Positions 1 through 9,980 of a stretch of DNA of 64,000 nucleotides are shown in pieces; within the stretch, counting starts at the first letter, position 1; every line of letters begins with the position of its first letter. The position numbers were made by a program, and so were the translations under genes. Under the pieces are notes generated by a model that saw nothing but the letters and a program-made list of their open reading frames with translations, had not been told where the DNA came from and ran no database searches. Source of the DNA: Hippopus hippopus (taxonomy: Eukaryota; Mollusca; Bivalvia; Cardiida; Cardiidae); NCBI GenBank assembly GCA_946811185.2, contig OX328108.1, positions 4,549,501 to 4,613,500 on the forward strand. The letters run 5' to 3'.

Positions 1-285
1 GTAATTATACGCTTCATTTCTAAAACATTGCTGACCTAGGTTCCCGAAGGAAATTAATGGTCAAAATTCTTAATCATGATAAAGTTGTTAATTTAATCAC
101 TTTAAGATTCAAAACAAAATCAATATATGCAAGTTTCTTTGGAACTATTTTTCGTTCATAATGTACCTGTCAAAGAAGCGCACAGGCTTCATGTAAATTT
201 CACTACACATTATACATGTATGCCTCTGTTTTAACACATTATGGACAATAATTCTTGTTATACAGTTATGTGATAAAAAGAATCT

Positions 286-424
286 GACACTCGTTGGCTT
301 TTGAAGTAAAAATTTATTAAACTTGTCCACAAAAAATGTTATTAAGCTCGCCAAAGGCTCGCTTAATAACATTTTTGTAGATTCGTTTAATAAAATTTTA
401 TCTCAAAAACCAACTCATGTCAGA
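286..424. repeat. Foldback (MITE-like) element, ~140 bp
   Basis: The two halves are inverted copies of each other. The left arm starts CTGACACTCGTTGG and the right arm ends with its near complement (CCAACTCATGTCAG). The arms meet at AAATGTTATTAAGC ... GCTTAATAACATTT around a short GC-richer loop. No coding capacity. Only one copy was seen in the window. Confidence 0.7.
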
Positions 425-561
425 TCCTATATGTCTCAGTTAGCCATGTGGCCAGATGGTCAGTCTTTTTTTTTTCAGAATTTTTTTAAGAGAGGATGGT
501 GAATATCGACCCTTCTTATTTTCATGTTATTTGTTCTATTGCTTGTCCGGAGAAAGCTGAG

Positions 562-850
562 CCTGGTAGCTCAGTTGGTTACTTACAGGGCTTATAACCA
601 GGTGGTTGCTGGTTTTAATCTCCAGCCTAGCTATTTTCTCTTTGAGGACTGATGATAGTCATTGTGATTGGATTCATGCCTCTGATACTGCTGATCAACA
701 ATGGCTGCGTGGGAAAGCAGCAAGTGGCTTGGGAAGAATATTATGCCAAGCACTGGTACAGATACTCCAGGAAAGTATGGATAGATGGACAGACCACCAT
801 GATATTACTTATATAATGTTGAAAATGACTCTAAACACCAAACAAACAAA
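562..850 (+). repeat. tRNA-derived SINE, type A
   Basis: The head has a box A-like TAGCTCAGTTGGT and a degenerate box B. The body carries GATGATAGTCATTG and GGAAAGCAGCAAGTGGCTTGG. The tail has CCATGATATTAC and ATGTTGAAAA. Similar copies lie at 22330-22590 (- strand), 45175-45475 and 49213-49505, so this is a dispersed SINE and not a tRNA gene. Confidence 0.75.
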
Positions 851-1057
851 TATTTTGGCAATCTGAGAAAATAATCATACCCCAGTGGTACACACAATGT
901 TGTAATAATTGCATAAAGACTTGAAAATCTGCACTTTTCCTGAAGGCTCAGTATGTAAATTCATTTGAGATCAAATTTAATACCTATCGATCCACAGTGT
1001 CTTCACCAGAGAAATCATTCCACTCTCCTTTGCTGATTGTTGTTTAGACATTGGATA

Positions 1058-1175
1058 GTTTGGAATGCAGCCACTTGCTTCGGAAGAATGTTGTACCAAG
1101 TACTGGTAACAGAATCTCTTGGAAAGCATGGACAGATATACTGGCCACCGTGATATAACTGATATAATGTTGAAA
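1058..1175 (+). repeat. 3' fragment of SINE type A
   Basis: This matches the distal half of the type A SINE (GCCACTTGCTTCGGAAGAAT, TGGCCACCGTGATATAACTG, AATGTTGAAAA). The tRNA-like head is missing, so it is a 5'-truncated copy. Confidence 0.65.
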
Positions 1176-1762
1176 AGAGTTAAGCATGCTAAATTAATGA
1201 ACAGACTCTTTCATATCTTTGTTAAAGGTGGTCCTTCAGATTTTGGGACCAAAATTTTACAAAAATACAAAAAAAAGTCATCCTTATACTCCCAAAGCCT
1301 TTTAATTTTCATTCATAAAACCCAAGTAGTCGAAAACCATCCGACAAAAAGAGAAATTAGAGATTTACTACGGCCCAGGTCAACACCGAAGGGAAACTCT
1401 GTCTATTTTTACATGAGCAACTCGCTCATTTACATACCGGAAATACACAGACGAAGCTTCAAAAATAGCATCCGAAGAAGACATTATGGAAAATAATTAC
1501 ATGTTTGTTATGTTATGGAATTTAAGCGTCATTAGTCTCGTGCCAGTCACTTAAAATTCCCACAATGCTTTTTTGATTTCTGGCGCGAAATCTAAAAATA
1601 CCTTAAGAGGCTACGTAGCCTTTTAAGGGAACACCATCAAAAAAAATTTCTTTTTGTAATTTTATGATTCTTAATTACTGATGATTTGTATTGTTTTTTC
1701 ATATAAATTTCAGTGATATATATATTTTTTAATTTGGTGAGATGTGAAAAATCTAAATACCC
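1176..1762. other. No recognisable gene or repeat
   Basis: A 125-codon open frame crosses 1119-1496, but it begins inside a SINE tail and shows no domain I recognise. The rest is AT-rich with no supported feature. Confidence 0.4.
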
Positions 1763-2148
1763 ACCTTTAAAGGCACAGTAGCAGCCAAAATTAAACAAAG
1801 CAGGTGTTTAAATGCATTTAGATTCAAATCATACCATTTAAAAGTACAAAAATTATTGTGAAGATGACAACATGTTATTGTGTGCTCGGTCCAAGTATTA
1901 GTAGCTGGGAGCAAAAATGAAATTCAAAACCAGACAAAAAGTAAACAAAAGACAGAGGGACCTGGCAACTTTTAACATGGTTTTAGAATAAATTTTTTTG
2001 CCAGCAACCATCACTTGGTGGACTAACAGCAAAATAACTACTTGACATATTCACAATTATTTCCATACTTTTAAATGGTATGATTTAAATTCAAATGCAT
2101 TTTAACACCTCCACTGTTTACTTTTGGCTGCTACTAAACCTTTAACTG
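1763..2148. repeat. Long-TIR foldback element, copy 1
   Basis: The ends are inverted copies over roughly 100 bp: AGTAGCAGCCAAAATTAAAC and TAAATGCATTTAGATTCAAA on the left, mirrored by TTTAAATTCAAATGCATTTT and GTTTACTTTTGGCTGCTACT on the right. A related element lies at 43030-43402. The centre has no open frame and the element appears nonautonomous. Confidence 0.7.
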
Positions 2149-2249
2149 TCAGAGCTCTGAATAAATGACTTATGACCTTACAGGAAAAACAGCCAAAATA
2201 TTGCTATCTTGAAGTTGTGTTGGCAAGAATTTATTACAAAGTAGCAAAC

Positions 2250-2542
2250 AGTTTTGATCCAAGATCAGACTGCACAGAAAACAGCTGAAATATTGCTGTC
2301 TTGAAGTTGTGTTGGCAAGAATTTATTACTAATTAGCAGACAGTGTAGGTTCAAGATCAGACTGCACAGAATGTGCAGTCTGATCTTGAATCTACACTGT
2401 CTGCAAAAGGAACTTAACCTGGTTCCAGGGCTGTAAGGGTTAACCCATAAAGCATCTTTGACAGCATTTCGTCGCCTTTGTGGCCAGTGTTGATCAAGAT
2501 CAGACTGCATGTTTTGTGCAGTCTGATCTTTGATCTGCAGTG
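2250..2542. repeat. Cluster of GATCAGACTGCAC hairpin repeats
   Basis: There are two full palindromes (2337-2404 and 2481-2542) and one half copy (2250-2278). Each full copy has AGATCAGACTGCAC facing GTGCAGTCTGATCT with a 3-6 base loop and outer arms CAGTGTAG/CTACACTG. The same motif recurs at many sites across the window. Function unknown. Confidence 0.8.
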
Positions 2543-2648
2543 TTATGCTAATATATTCTAGGTAAGAACAGCCTTGAAATTTCTCCTGTTTGGTTATTAT
2601 TTCTCGACTGAAAATACCTGTTGATGTTATTTGGTGCTCTATTGGTTT

Positions 2649-2745
2649 AAAAATGGCTACCAGCATTTTCTCCCTTGCCCACAATGTCTTCAAAGGCCTT
2701 GTTCAAACGAGTCTTTAAAAGTTAGGATTGTGAGTGAAATGGTTA
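2649..2745 (-). repeat. TTAA foldback MITE, half copy
   Basis: Central-arm and terminal sequence of the TTAA foldback family (CCAGCATTTTCTCC, CACAATGTCTTCAAAGGC) ending in GGTTAA. The other half is missing. Members of this family are oriented here by the arm carrying GTCGTCTGCAAATGCTTTC: when that arm is at the right end the copy is called +. Confidence 0.6.
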
Positions 2746-3108
2746 AAGAGAAGTTCCTGAGAGAATTGGTCAAATTAAGTTTCATCTTATTTTTTACACC
2801 AATTTTACAAATCATCCTACAGCAATATGTCTATGTAACTGAAGGAAGAGGTGTCTGCAGTATTTTCCCTAATCTAGATTTGAAAGATTTTAATAATAGC
2901 CTCAGAGCTGTCAGTACTTTGATTTTCTAGAGGTCTAAGTGGACTCCACAAGTAGATGTTGTTATTTGTTATTCAATCTGAAAAGTGCCTTATCAAATTT
3001 GCAAGTCACGTAAAATTTATCACCCATTTTTCTCTGCGGGTTTGCATTTGGCAACAAAGAGGATCAATAGGGAAATTATTGGGCACTGCAGTGTACTTTT
3101 TTAACCTT

Positions 3109-4599
3109 TTAACCTTTCACCAAACAATTCTGGGTTTTAACCAACCCCAAGAAAAAAGTCTTTTGAAAACATTGAGGGAAAAGGAGAAAATGCTGGTAAC
3201 CAGCTAAGTGCCGCTTTTGATACGGTGGACCATGATATCCTCATTCAAGTGTTACGATCCCAATATGGACTGTGTGGCACAGCTATTAACTGGATTGACT
3301 CATATCTTAGACCACGCAGCTGTAGTGTTAATGTAGATTCAGCAGTCTCTTCACCACGCCCTTTACAGTGTAGTGTCCCTCAGGGCAGCTGTTTAGGTCC
3401 ATGGTTATATCTTACATACGCGGGAACCTTGTTCGATGTTATTCCGGAATCAGTATCAGTTTACGGTTTTGCAGATGACCATATCGCATCTAAAAAATAT
3501 AGACCATCTTCAGAAAATAAGAAAGTGGCCATCAAAGAATTAGAAAATTGTGCTTTAACCATTGATAACTGGATGAAACATAACAAACTCAAAATGAACT
3601 CTGTGAAAACAGAATTCATCATTTTCGGTAGTAGACAACAACGTGAAAAGTGTACAACAAAAGAAATAGACATCGCTGGTGATAAAGCTAAATCTGTCAA
3701 ATGCATTAGGTACTTGGGCGCCTTCCTAGATGAACAATTAAATTTTAACGACCATGTCAAAAGAAAATGTCAGACCGCAATGTTCAATTATCTAAGGATT
3801 AAAAACATTAGAAAATATCTCTCTAATGATGCAACCGAAACTCTGTTACTATCTGTCATCATATCGCATCTGGATTATTGTAACTGGATTCTTTATGGTA
3901 TTTCCCAAAGTGACATACGAAAAACGCAGAGAATACAAAATATGTGTGCCAAGCTCGTTCTGAGACAAAACAAATATAGCAGTCCTAAACAAGCCCTCTC
4001 TCAACTGCACTGGCTTCCTATAAAAGCACGAATCGAATTCAAAATCTTGACTTACGTTCAGTTGTTCAAAGGGCCATGCACCGGCCTACCTGACTGAACT
4101 ATTTACAGAACTGGTGCCAAAACGTAGGTTGAGGTCTTCTGACACAATGGCAGGTTGCTACAACATACCTTTCAATAAATGTAAGACTTTCGGCGACAAG
4201 AGGTTTTAAGACAGTAGGCCCAAGGTTATGGAATAGATTACCGCAAGACCTAAGAAACTGTGACTCAGTAGAAGCATTCAAGAAAGGTCTTAAAAAAATT
4301 GTTTTTCAGAGACTTTCATTCATGGTTCTGATCAACCTTAGTGTAATTTATTTGTTGTATTTTATATCATGTCATAAATATGCTTTAGACTTAAACGTTG
4401 TACAACGCCAGTGAATCTGCTTTTCGTAAAATTAGGCGTTTAATCAAGTTATATTAGTTTCAGTTTTTTTCTCCTTTTCCGTCAATGTTTTCCGTTATTA
4501 CATAGAAAAATCTAGATATTTAATCAACATCTCATTTGTTGTCTACAAATGCTTTCAACTTAGACAAGTCAAAAATTTTGTCCTTTGGTAAAGAGTTAA
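3109..4599 (+). repeat. TTAA foldback MITE split by a retroelement
   Basis: The left half (3109-3205) runs from TTAACCTTTCACC to the palindrome centre GCTGGTAACCAG. The right half (about 4464-4599) resumes at CTCCTTTTCC and ends TTTGGTAAAGAGTTAA. The intervening ~1.26 kb is reverse-transcriptase DNA, so the retroelement inserted at the apex of the palindrome after the MITE had landed. Confidence 0.75.
3206..4463 (+). mobile_element. 5'-truncated non-LTR retrotransposon (RT fragment)
   Basis: An open frame of 290 codons (3225-4097) encodes the central and distal part of a non-LTR reverse transcriptase. It opens in SAAFDTVDHDIL, then has VPQGSCLGP, the FADD catalytic box (YGFADDH), the KTEFIIFGS and RYLGAFLDE segments, and SHLDYCNWILYG. 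After a frame break near 4097, the typical C-terminal block continues to about 4400 (GPRLWNRLPQDLRN, FKKGLKK). The endonuclease and N-terminal RT fingers are absent, as expected from 5' truncation during target-primed reverse transcription. The sequence sits inside a foldback MITE. It resembles CR1/jockey-like clades, but the clade cannot be fixed by eye. It is not expected to be active. Confidence 0.85.
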
Positions 4600-4689
4600 G
4601 CATCTAATAAAGCAAAAAGACATTTCATTGAAGAAATCAGACTCAAATGATTGCTCTTTCAAGGTTGCTTTTATCCAGAATGTCCCAGC

Positions 4690-4895
4690 ATAGCAGACAG
4701 TGTAGGTCGTAGGTTAGACTGCACTTTTAGTGCAGTTTTATCTTGGTCTACGGTGGCTGCATAGGCCAGTGAATAGTTGTGTAAGTACTGGTGTGAGAAA
4801 GCCAGGAAATACGTAGATGCGTCACTGACCACCATGATATGACCTAAGCTGTTAAAATGGTGTTAAACTCCAATACAAACCAAACCTAAACAAAT
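4690..4895 (+). repeat. Hairpin repeat followed by SINE type B tail
   Basis: 4690-4752 is a degenerate copy of the GACTGCAC hairpin family. 4770-4895 is the 3' part of SINE type B (CTGGTGTGAGAAAGCCAGGA, CCATGATATGACC, TGTTAAAATGG, CAATACAAACC). Confidence 0.6.
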
Positions 4896-4896
4896 T

Positions 4897-5084
4897 CAAA
4901 GCATTTTCAGACGACAAATTAAGGGTGGCTCAAATGACGAGATTCATTCTTTAAAGGGTAGAAAACATTGTGGGAAAAGGAGAAAATGCTACTTACCAAC
5001 ATTTTGTCCTTTTCCCAAGATGTTTTCAAAAGCCTCTTTTTCTCATGGTCGTTAAAATGCGGGATTGTGTGGTACAGGGTTAAA
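4897..5084 (-). repeat. TTAA foldback MITE
   Basis: Nearly full copy. It has the GACGACAAATT arm, a central arm GTGGGAAAAGGAGAAAATGC with a damaged mirror arm, and the terminal GGTACAGGGTTAA. Confidence 0.75.
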
Positions 5085-5605
5085 CATGTCTAGAAAAATT
5101 TTATTAAGAAAGGCCCTTGCAGACAACAAATTAATATCAGAGATGTTTTTTATCATATATCACAGGTCAGAAAATACAAAACCATACATGCGCATGTGTG
5201 GAATTTCCATGCATGAAATCTGGCTCATTTCTCTGAGACTTGGATAAAAAGGTGACACTGTGCATTATGTCAAACATGTGTATGATAACAAACTTTGTGA
5301 CAGCTTTATTACAGTTAAACAACGGTGGTTCAGGGTTTGTTTCAGATATCTGTCACTAGCATTTTTTTCTTTTTCCACAAAGTTTTCAAAAGTCTTTTTC
5401 CTTAGGGTTGTAAAAACTCAGGGTTGCTTTGCATACAGGAACATATTAATTTCTTTAGGCTAATCTGTTCAGTAATACATGACAAGCATAAATTCGAATA
5501 ACAGATTGAAACATGCAGCCTGTTTGTTTGTTTGATTGTTTGTTTGTAAATAAAATGTTTGTTAGTCAAATGAAGCTGTTGACATCAATGCTATCATCTG
5601 AACAC

Positions 5606-5822
5606 TTCACAGAACAACAAAATCATAGACTTGTCCAAAATAGAAAGCATTTGCTGAGGACAAAATAAAGTGGCTCAAAAGTTACGAAATCTGTTTTCAG
5701 AAGGGTAGAAACATTGTTGGAAAAGGAGAAAATGCTGGTTACCAGCATTTTCTCCTTTTCCGACAATGTTTTCAAAAGTCTTTTTCTTGGGGGGGGGGGT
5801 CAAAATGGGGAATGTTTGGTAA
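5606..5822 (-). repeat. TTAA foldback MITE
   Basis: Full palindrome (GGAGAAAATGCTGGTTACCA and its mirror). The GACTTGTCC arm is on the left and TGTTTGGTAA on the right. A ten-base G run lies just after the palindrome at about 5790. Confidence 0.75.
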
Positions 5823-6202
5823 TGACTCATCATTCTGTCCTACATCCAGTTGTATAAATATAGCCTCAGGCAGTTTCTTTGTAAGTCAAATCTTCATTCG
5901 TAAATTTGTAAAATATTGCCCAAAAGCAAGGCCATGACATTATTTCTTACAATCCGCACAGAGGAATGTTGACCGGAGGGCGTACTGGACCCATTTTACT
6001 CAGAAACAAATTGATAGTGTCTGACCCAGAACTATGCATGAAAATAAAAACAATCTTGTAACATTCATAAGCGTACTGAAGTGTATTTATGCAACACTTT
6101 GGTAATTTTCAGTTAATTTTTTATGAAAATGTAGACCTGCCAAACTGATAGTATGTGCAGATGACAAATGTGGTATTGGTATTTGTTTTTTTTTTTATTC
6201 TT

Positions 6203-6402
6203 TACCCACCAACAAATTCTAGAGTTGTCCAGATCAAATGCATTTGCAGACAACAAATAAAATGCTACTCATAATATGAAAATTGTCTTCGTAGGGTAGA
6301 AACATTGTGAGAAAAGGAGAAAATGCTGGTTACCTACAATGTTTTCAATATCCTTCTTCCATAGGATTGGTATAAATAGGGATTGTGTGGTGAAAACATA
6401 AT
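6203..6402 (-). repeat. TTAA foldback MITE with lost palindrome arm
   Basis: The GTTGTCC and GCAGACAACAAAT arm and GGAGAAAATGCTGGTTACC are present. The mirror arm is deleted to CTACAATGTTTTC, and the end reads GATTGTGTGGTGAAAA. Confidence 0.65.
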
Positions 6403-6407
6403 GATTT

Positions 6408-6640
6408 AAGGGCTATGGCCACTAACTACCGGTATCATATCAAAAGATGGAAGCTGCCAAGATTGGCAGAAGAGCCTTGACGAAAACATCGACGTTACAC
6501 GATATTTATCTATGAGTTAGTGAGACTACGGCCCCTTACTCTCATATTGAAAGACGGAAGCTGCCAAGATTGGCTGAATAGCCTTTATGAAAACGTCAAT
6601 GTTTACTGATGAGTTAGGGGCCATAGACCTTAAAAGATAA
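6408..6640. repeat. Foldback element with internal duplication
   Basis: The terminal inverted repeats are TTAAGGGCTATGGCC and GGGGCCATAGACCTTAA. Inside, two ~115-bp direct units share GGAAGCTGCCAAGATTGGC and GAAAACRTCRAYGTT. No coding capacity. Confidence 0.6.
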
Positions 6641-6778
6641 TTTAGCTGACCACTTCATTCAGACCAAAGGAGATATATCAAGTCACAAGAAGCTTTCCCT
6701 TACCACACAATTTTTAAAACAGTGATTACTTAATCACTGTTTTGATCATATTGGTCATGGCACTTTTTATTTCTCTAA

Positions 6779-7000
6779 GTTAGCTTGGCTGATTTCAAAG
6801 AAAACGACAAGTTATTGTTGAAGACCTATGGTCGTTGTTCAGAAACTTTGACACTATGTAATATCTCTTCTATTACTGAAGATGTTCACTTCATACTTGG
6901 GCGACAAGTTGTTAATATTAAAAGGGGAACTCATGCAATAGGGGCAGGTAACTATCAAAGTATTTGAACACAGTTATGCTCCTTTTTTGCTTTAAAACTC
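6779..7000. repeat. Dispersed 'GCTTGGCTG' repeat
   Basis: It shares GCTTGGCTGATTTC, AAACTTTGACA, ATTACTGAAGATGTT, ATCAAAAGGGGAACTCAT-like and CACAGTTATGC-like blocks with copies at 12740-12990, 41100-41630 and 53735-54240. The short open frame across it is not a gene. Confidence 0.6.
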
Positions 7001-7002
7001 TC

Positions 7003-7192
7003 TGTTAAACGACAAAATTTTGAAGTTGTCCAAATTGCAAGGTTCTGCAGATGACATAGTAAATGTGTCTAAAATATTGAAATTTGGTTTTTGGAAGGGA
7101 AGAACACATGGTAGGAAAAGGAGAAATGCTATGTTTTCAAAAGCCTTCTTCTGGAGGGTCATTAAAATTTTGGATTGTTTGGTAACGGTTAA
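7003..7192 (-). repeat. TTAA foldback MITE, palindrome deleted
   Basis: The GAAGTTGTCCAAATTG arm and the ATTGTTTGGTAACGGTTAA terminus are kept, but only one central arm is left (GGTAGGAAAAGGAGAAATGC). Confidence 0.65.
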
Positions 7193-7566
7193 GGTTCTTA
7201 CTCCTGTGTACCCTTCTCTAAGAGATTTATGTTACCTCTTATTTGCACAGAACAGAATCACCTATGATAACCATGACTTTCATCCACCCTTAACTTTTCT
7301 CTCAAAGGGAATTAAGTTCATTGTTGGTAAACAAATTGAAAAGTTCACCCCCTTTAATAATTTTACCATAATTATATTGAAATACATTTTATCAGAAATT
7401 GACTGAGTTAACATTTGTCCTTTTTTCATGAAATATAGTAAACTGATAAATTACATGAACTGTATAAAGATCATTTGAATTAAAATTGTATTTTTTTGTG
7501 TGAGATTTAATATGAAAAAAAAAAATGCAAAATCCATATAATAACTTCCTATTGAGATACTAAAAC

Positions 7567-7569
<3 letters not shown>

Positions 7570-7622
<53 letters not shown>
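7570..7622. repeat. (TG)n microsatellite
   Basis: About 26 uninterrupted TG dinucleotides, directly followed by a tRNA-like SINE. Confidence 0.95.
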
Positions 7623-7624
<2 letters not shown>

Positions 7625-7632
7625 GGATATGT

Positions 7633-7840
7633 TCAGCCTGCATAGATCAGGTGGTAGATCCTAGGACTTGGAAACATCAAGTCTTGGATCACTTAAGGGC
7701 GTGGGTTTGAGCCCCACAGTCAGCCATCTAAAATTACTAATAATCTTTCGTATTAGACTTTAAACGAAACTTTACAGACTAAGGGTTGTCACCCATATGG
7801 GCAACCTGTGGCAATGAAAAATAAAGGCAAAGTCAATCAA
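7633..7840 (+). repeat. tRNA-derived SINE, type D
   Basis: The head has AGATCAGGTGGTAGA and GTGGGTTTGAGCCCCAC, which resemble boxes A and B. The body (GGGTTGTCACCCATATGGGC) includes a small hairpin, and the tail ends in AATCAATCA repeats. Only one copy was seen in the window. Confidence 0.5.
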
Positions 7841-8304
7841 TCAGTATCGAATACACTTTGATTTTTATGGACATGTTCATTCTGTGAGGCCATTTGGGTT
7901 CATTTTTGAGGCCCACTGGATGGGTAAGTTTGGTAACCTTAGGGTAAAGAATTGGATCTATGAAAGGTCCTCACTAACAGTGGAACTGATTGGATTTACA
8001 TCAGGCAGTTTGGGACACATGCTACTACCTGAAAACCAATGTTTTCACTTTATAGCAAATTCCTTTTGAAATTTAGTCCATAATTAAATAGAATATCTTT
8101 CTTCTTATAGTGACATCAAATAATTGCTGCAAAATTTATTTATAGGTTTACCCTGTGGTAGAGTACATGTAATTAAAAAAAGATAAATGAAAAGTGCTAA
8201 TTTATACCATTTTTTTGTCCAATTTATTTTCCTTAATGAGGTCAGCTAGGGGTAGTGTACTAGGAGGTTGACAAAACTGACTTTTGGTTGATATGTCTCA
8301 TTAT

Positions 8305-8530
8305 TTAACCCTTTACCTAACAACAAAATTTTGGACTAGTTCAAATTGAAAGCATTTGCAGACAAAATAATTGTGACTCAAAAATGGAAATTTGTTCTGG
8401 GAAGGGTAGATAACAATGTGGGAAAAGGAGAAAATGCTGGTTACCAGCAATTTCTCCTTCTCTCACAATGTTTTCAAAAGGCTTCTTCCTCAGGGCTGTG
8501 AAAAGTCAGCATTGTGTGGTAAAGGGTTAA
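8305..8530 (-). repeat. TTAA foldback MITE, full length
   Basis: TTAACCCTTTACC start and GGTAAAGGGTTAA end with both central arms present. The next copy follows immediately and shares the TTAA. Confidence 0.85.
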
Positions 8531-8700
8531 CTCTTTACCATACATCCCAGTGTTTTAGTGACCATAAAGCAGACGTACGAAAACATTGTTGAAAAAGGAG
8601 AAAATGCTTATAACCAGTTTTTTTTAACAGTGTGAGAAAAGGAGAACATGCTGATAACCAGTATTTTCTCCTTTTCCAAAAATCTTTTCAAATATTTTTT
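8527..8700 (+). repeat. TTAA foldback MITE, rearranged
   Basis: It starts TTAACTCTTTACCA. The central arm is duplicated (GGAGAAAATGCTTATAACCA, then GGAGAACATGCTGATAACCA), which suggests unequal recombination or slippage at the palindrome. Confidence 0.6.
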
Positions 8701-8814
8701 TCCAGCAGGGTCTCAAATTGAGTGACTTTATGAATGATGTTTTAACAAGAAGTTTCTCCTTTTCCTTAAATTTTTTCATCAGTCATTAAATTAATGGATT
8801 GATTGAATGATGTT

Positions 8815-9025
8815 ATATGCTGCTTTTAGCATTATTTTAGTCATATTATGGTGATAGCTCACATATTCTCATGTCCTGGGTTTCACTAGTACTAGGTTAG
8901 GGCTTTGAGATGTCTTGCCCAAGGACACTCCTGTAAAAAAGCTAGTGATTGCTGCCAGTGAGGCTCAAACTGGGGCCTCTGGATTACAAATCCTACATGT
9001 TTCCTCTGAGCCACACAGCAAGGAC
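8815..9025 (-). repeat. SINE type C, - strand
   Basis: The reverse complement shows a tRNA-like head (GTGTGGCTCAGAGG, box B-like) and the type C body (GAGTGTCCTTGGGCAAGACA). Other copies lie at 20139-20372 and 57248-57475 on +. Confidence 0.7.
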
Positions 9026-9118
9026 CCCTCAGGATTGTTAAAACCTGCAATTATATGTGACCAGCTGAGGGAGCAATCTAGACAAGTTGTACACTAAGTC
9101 TTGTTACCAGATAATTCT

Positions 9119-9330
9119 TGACCAAACAATAAAATTTAATTCTCAAACAAATCAAAGCATCTACAGAGGACAAATTTAGTATAAATAACGATTTCTGTTT
9201 TTATACAGAAGAAAACATTGTGGGAAACAGAGAAAATGCTGGTTATGAGCATTTTTTTTTTCCTTTTTCTCACAATGTTATCAAAAGCCTTTCTTTTTGG
9301 GGTCGTTAAAAGTTATGATTGTGTAGTAGA
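9119..9330 (-). repeat. TTAA foldback MITE, degraded
   Basis: The palindrome is recognisable (AACATTGTGGGAAACAGAGA, mirror CTCACAATGTTATC) and the end reads GATTGTGTAGTAGAGG. Confidence 0.65.
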
Positions 9331-9598
9331 GGTACAATGCACTTTTTTTTTAATGCTTATATTTAGACATCGAGGTCATTTGACTTAATTTACATATTAA
9401 ATTTTGTATGAGATTAGTCCATCATGGTGTTGATTTTTTCTTTTCATTGGTCAGTTATCTTTATACAAGAACAGAACCATAGTGTTATTAAACAAGTTTC
9501 TGTAATTTTGTCAGCAGGAATTATTAGCTCAAATGAGTATGGTGCGAATGGTTAGCAGATAGTGTAGATCAAAGTTTAGACTGCCAGACAAAGGCACT

Positions 9599-9836
9599 TT
9601 AACCCTTAACTACACAATCATGACTTTTAACAATCTTGAGGAAGAGGGTTTTTGAAAGCATTGTGGAAAAGGGAGAAAATGCTGGTTACCAGCATTTTCT
9701 CCCTTTTACTACAATGCTTTCTATCCTTTCAATGCCAAAACCAATCATTGTAGCAGCATTTAATTTATTGTCTGAGAATGCTTTCAACTTTGATGTGTCT
9801 AAAATTTTGTCGTTTGGTAAAGAGTATCGGGTTAAT
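9599..9836 (+). repeat. TTAA foldback MITE adjoining a PLXDC splice acceptor
   Basis: Full copy with TTAACCCTTAACTACACAAT at the left and GTCGTTTGGTAAAGAGTATC at the right. Its right end lies about 25 bp before the first PLXDC exon found here (9861), so the acceptor's pyrimidine tract directly follows the element. Confidence 0.8.
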
Positions 9837-9860
9837 TCAGTTAATTAATTTTCCTTTCAG

Positions 9861-9980
9861 GATGATCATATATACTACAGATCGGAGACCTTTTTGACTA
9901 GTGGTATAAATCAGTTTTGGGTAGAACTTATCAATGTAACTGGTCATCAATCACTGTCCGACAGTCACAGACGAGCTGCG
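9861..9980 (+). CDS. PLXDC exon 1 of those found (phase 0/0)
   Basis: Acceptor TTTCCTTTCAG and donor GCG|GTATGT. The 40 codons run from DDHIYYRSE to SHRRAA and include FWVELINVTG, with an N-glycosylation sequon NVT. This corresponds to the D-x-YY ... W-V-x-L start of the PLXDC conserved region. Confidence 0.9.

Noticed and set aside
1119..1496. 125-codon open frame as a gene
   Set aside because: It begins in a SINE tail, has no recognisable domain and no splice-supported extension.
2337..2404. CRISPR-like array of palindromic repeats
   Set aside because: The hairpins are scattered at irregular distances in eukaryotic DNA with no uniform spacers.
1..9860. Signal-peptide exon of PLXDC
   Set aside because: I looked for a Met plus hydrophobic stretch with a phase-0 donor upstream of 9861 and found none I could support. 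It may lie outside the window.
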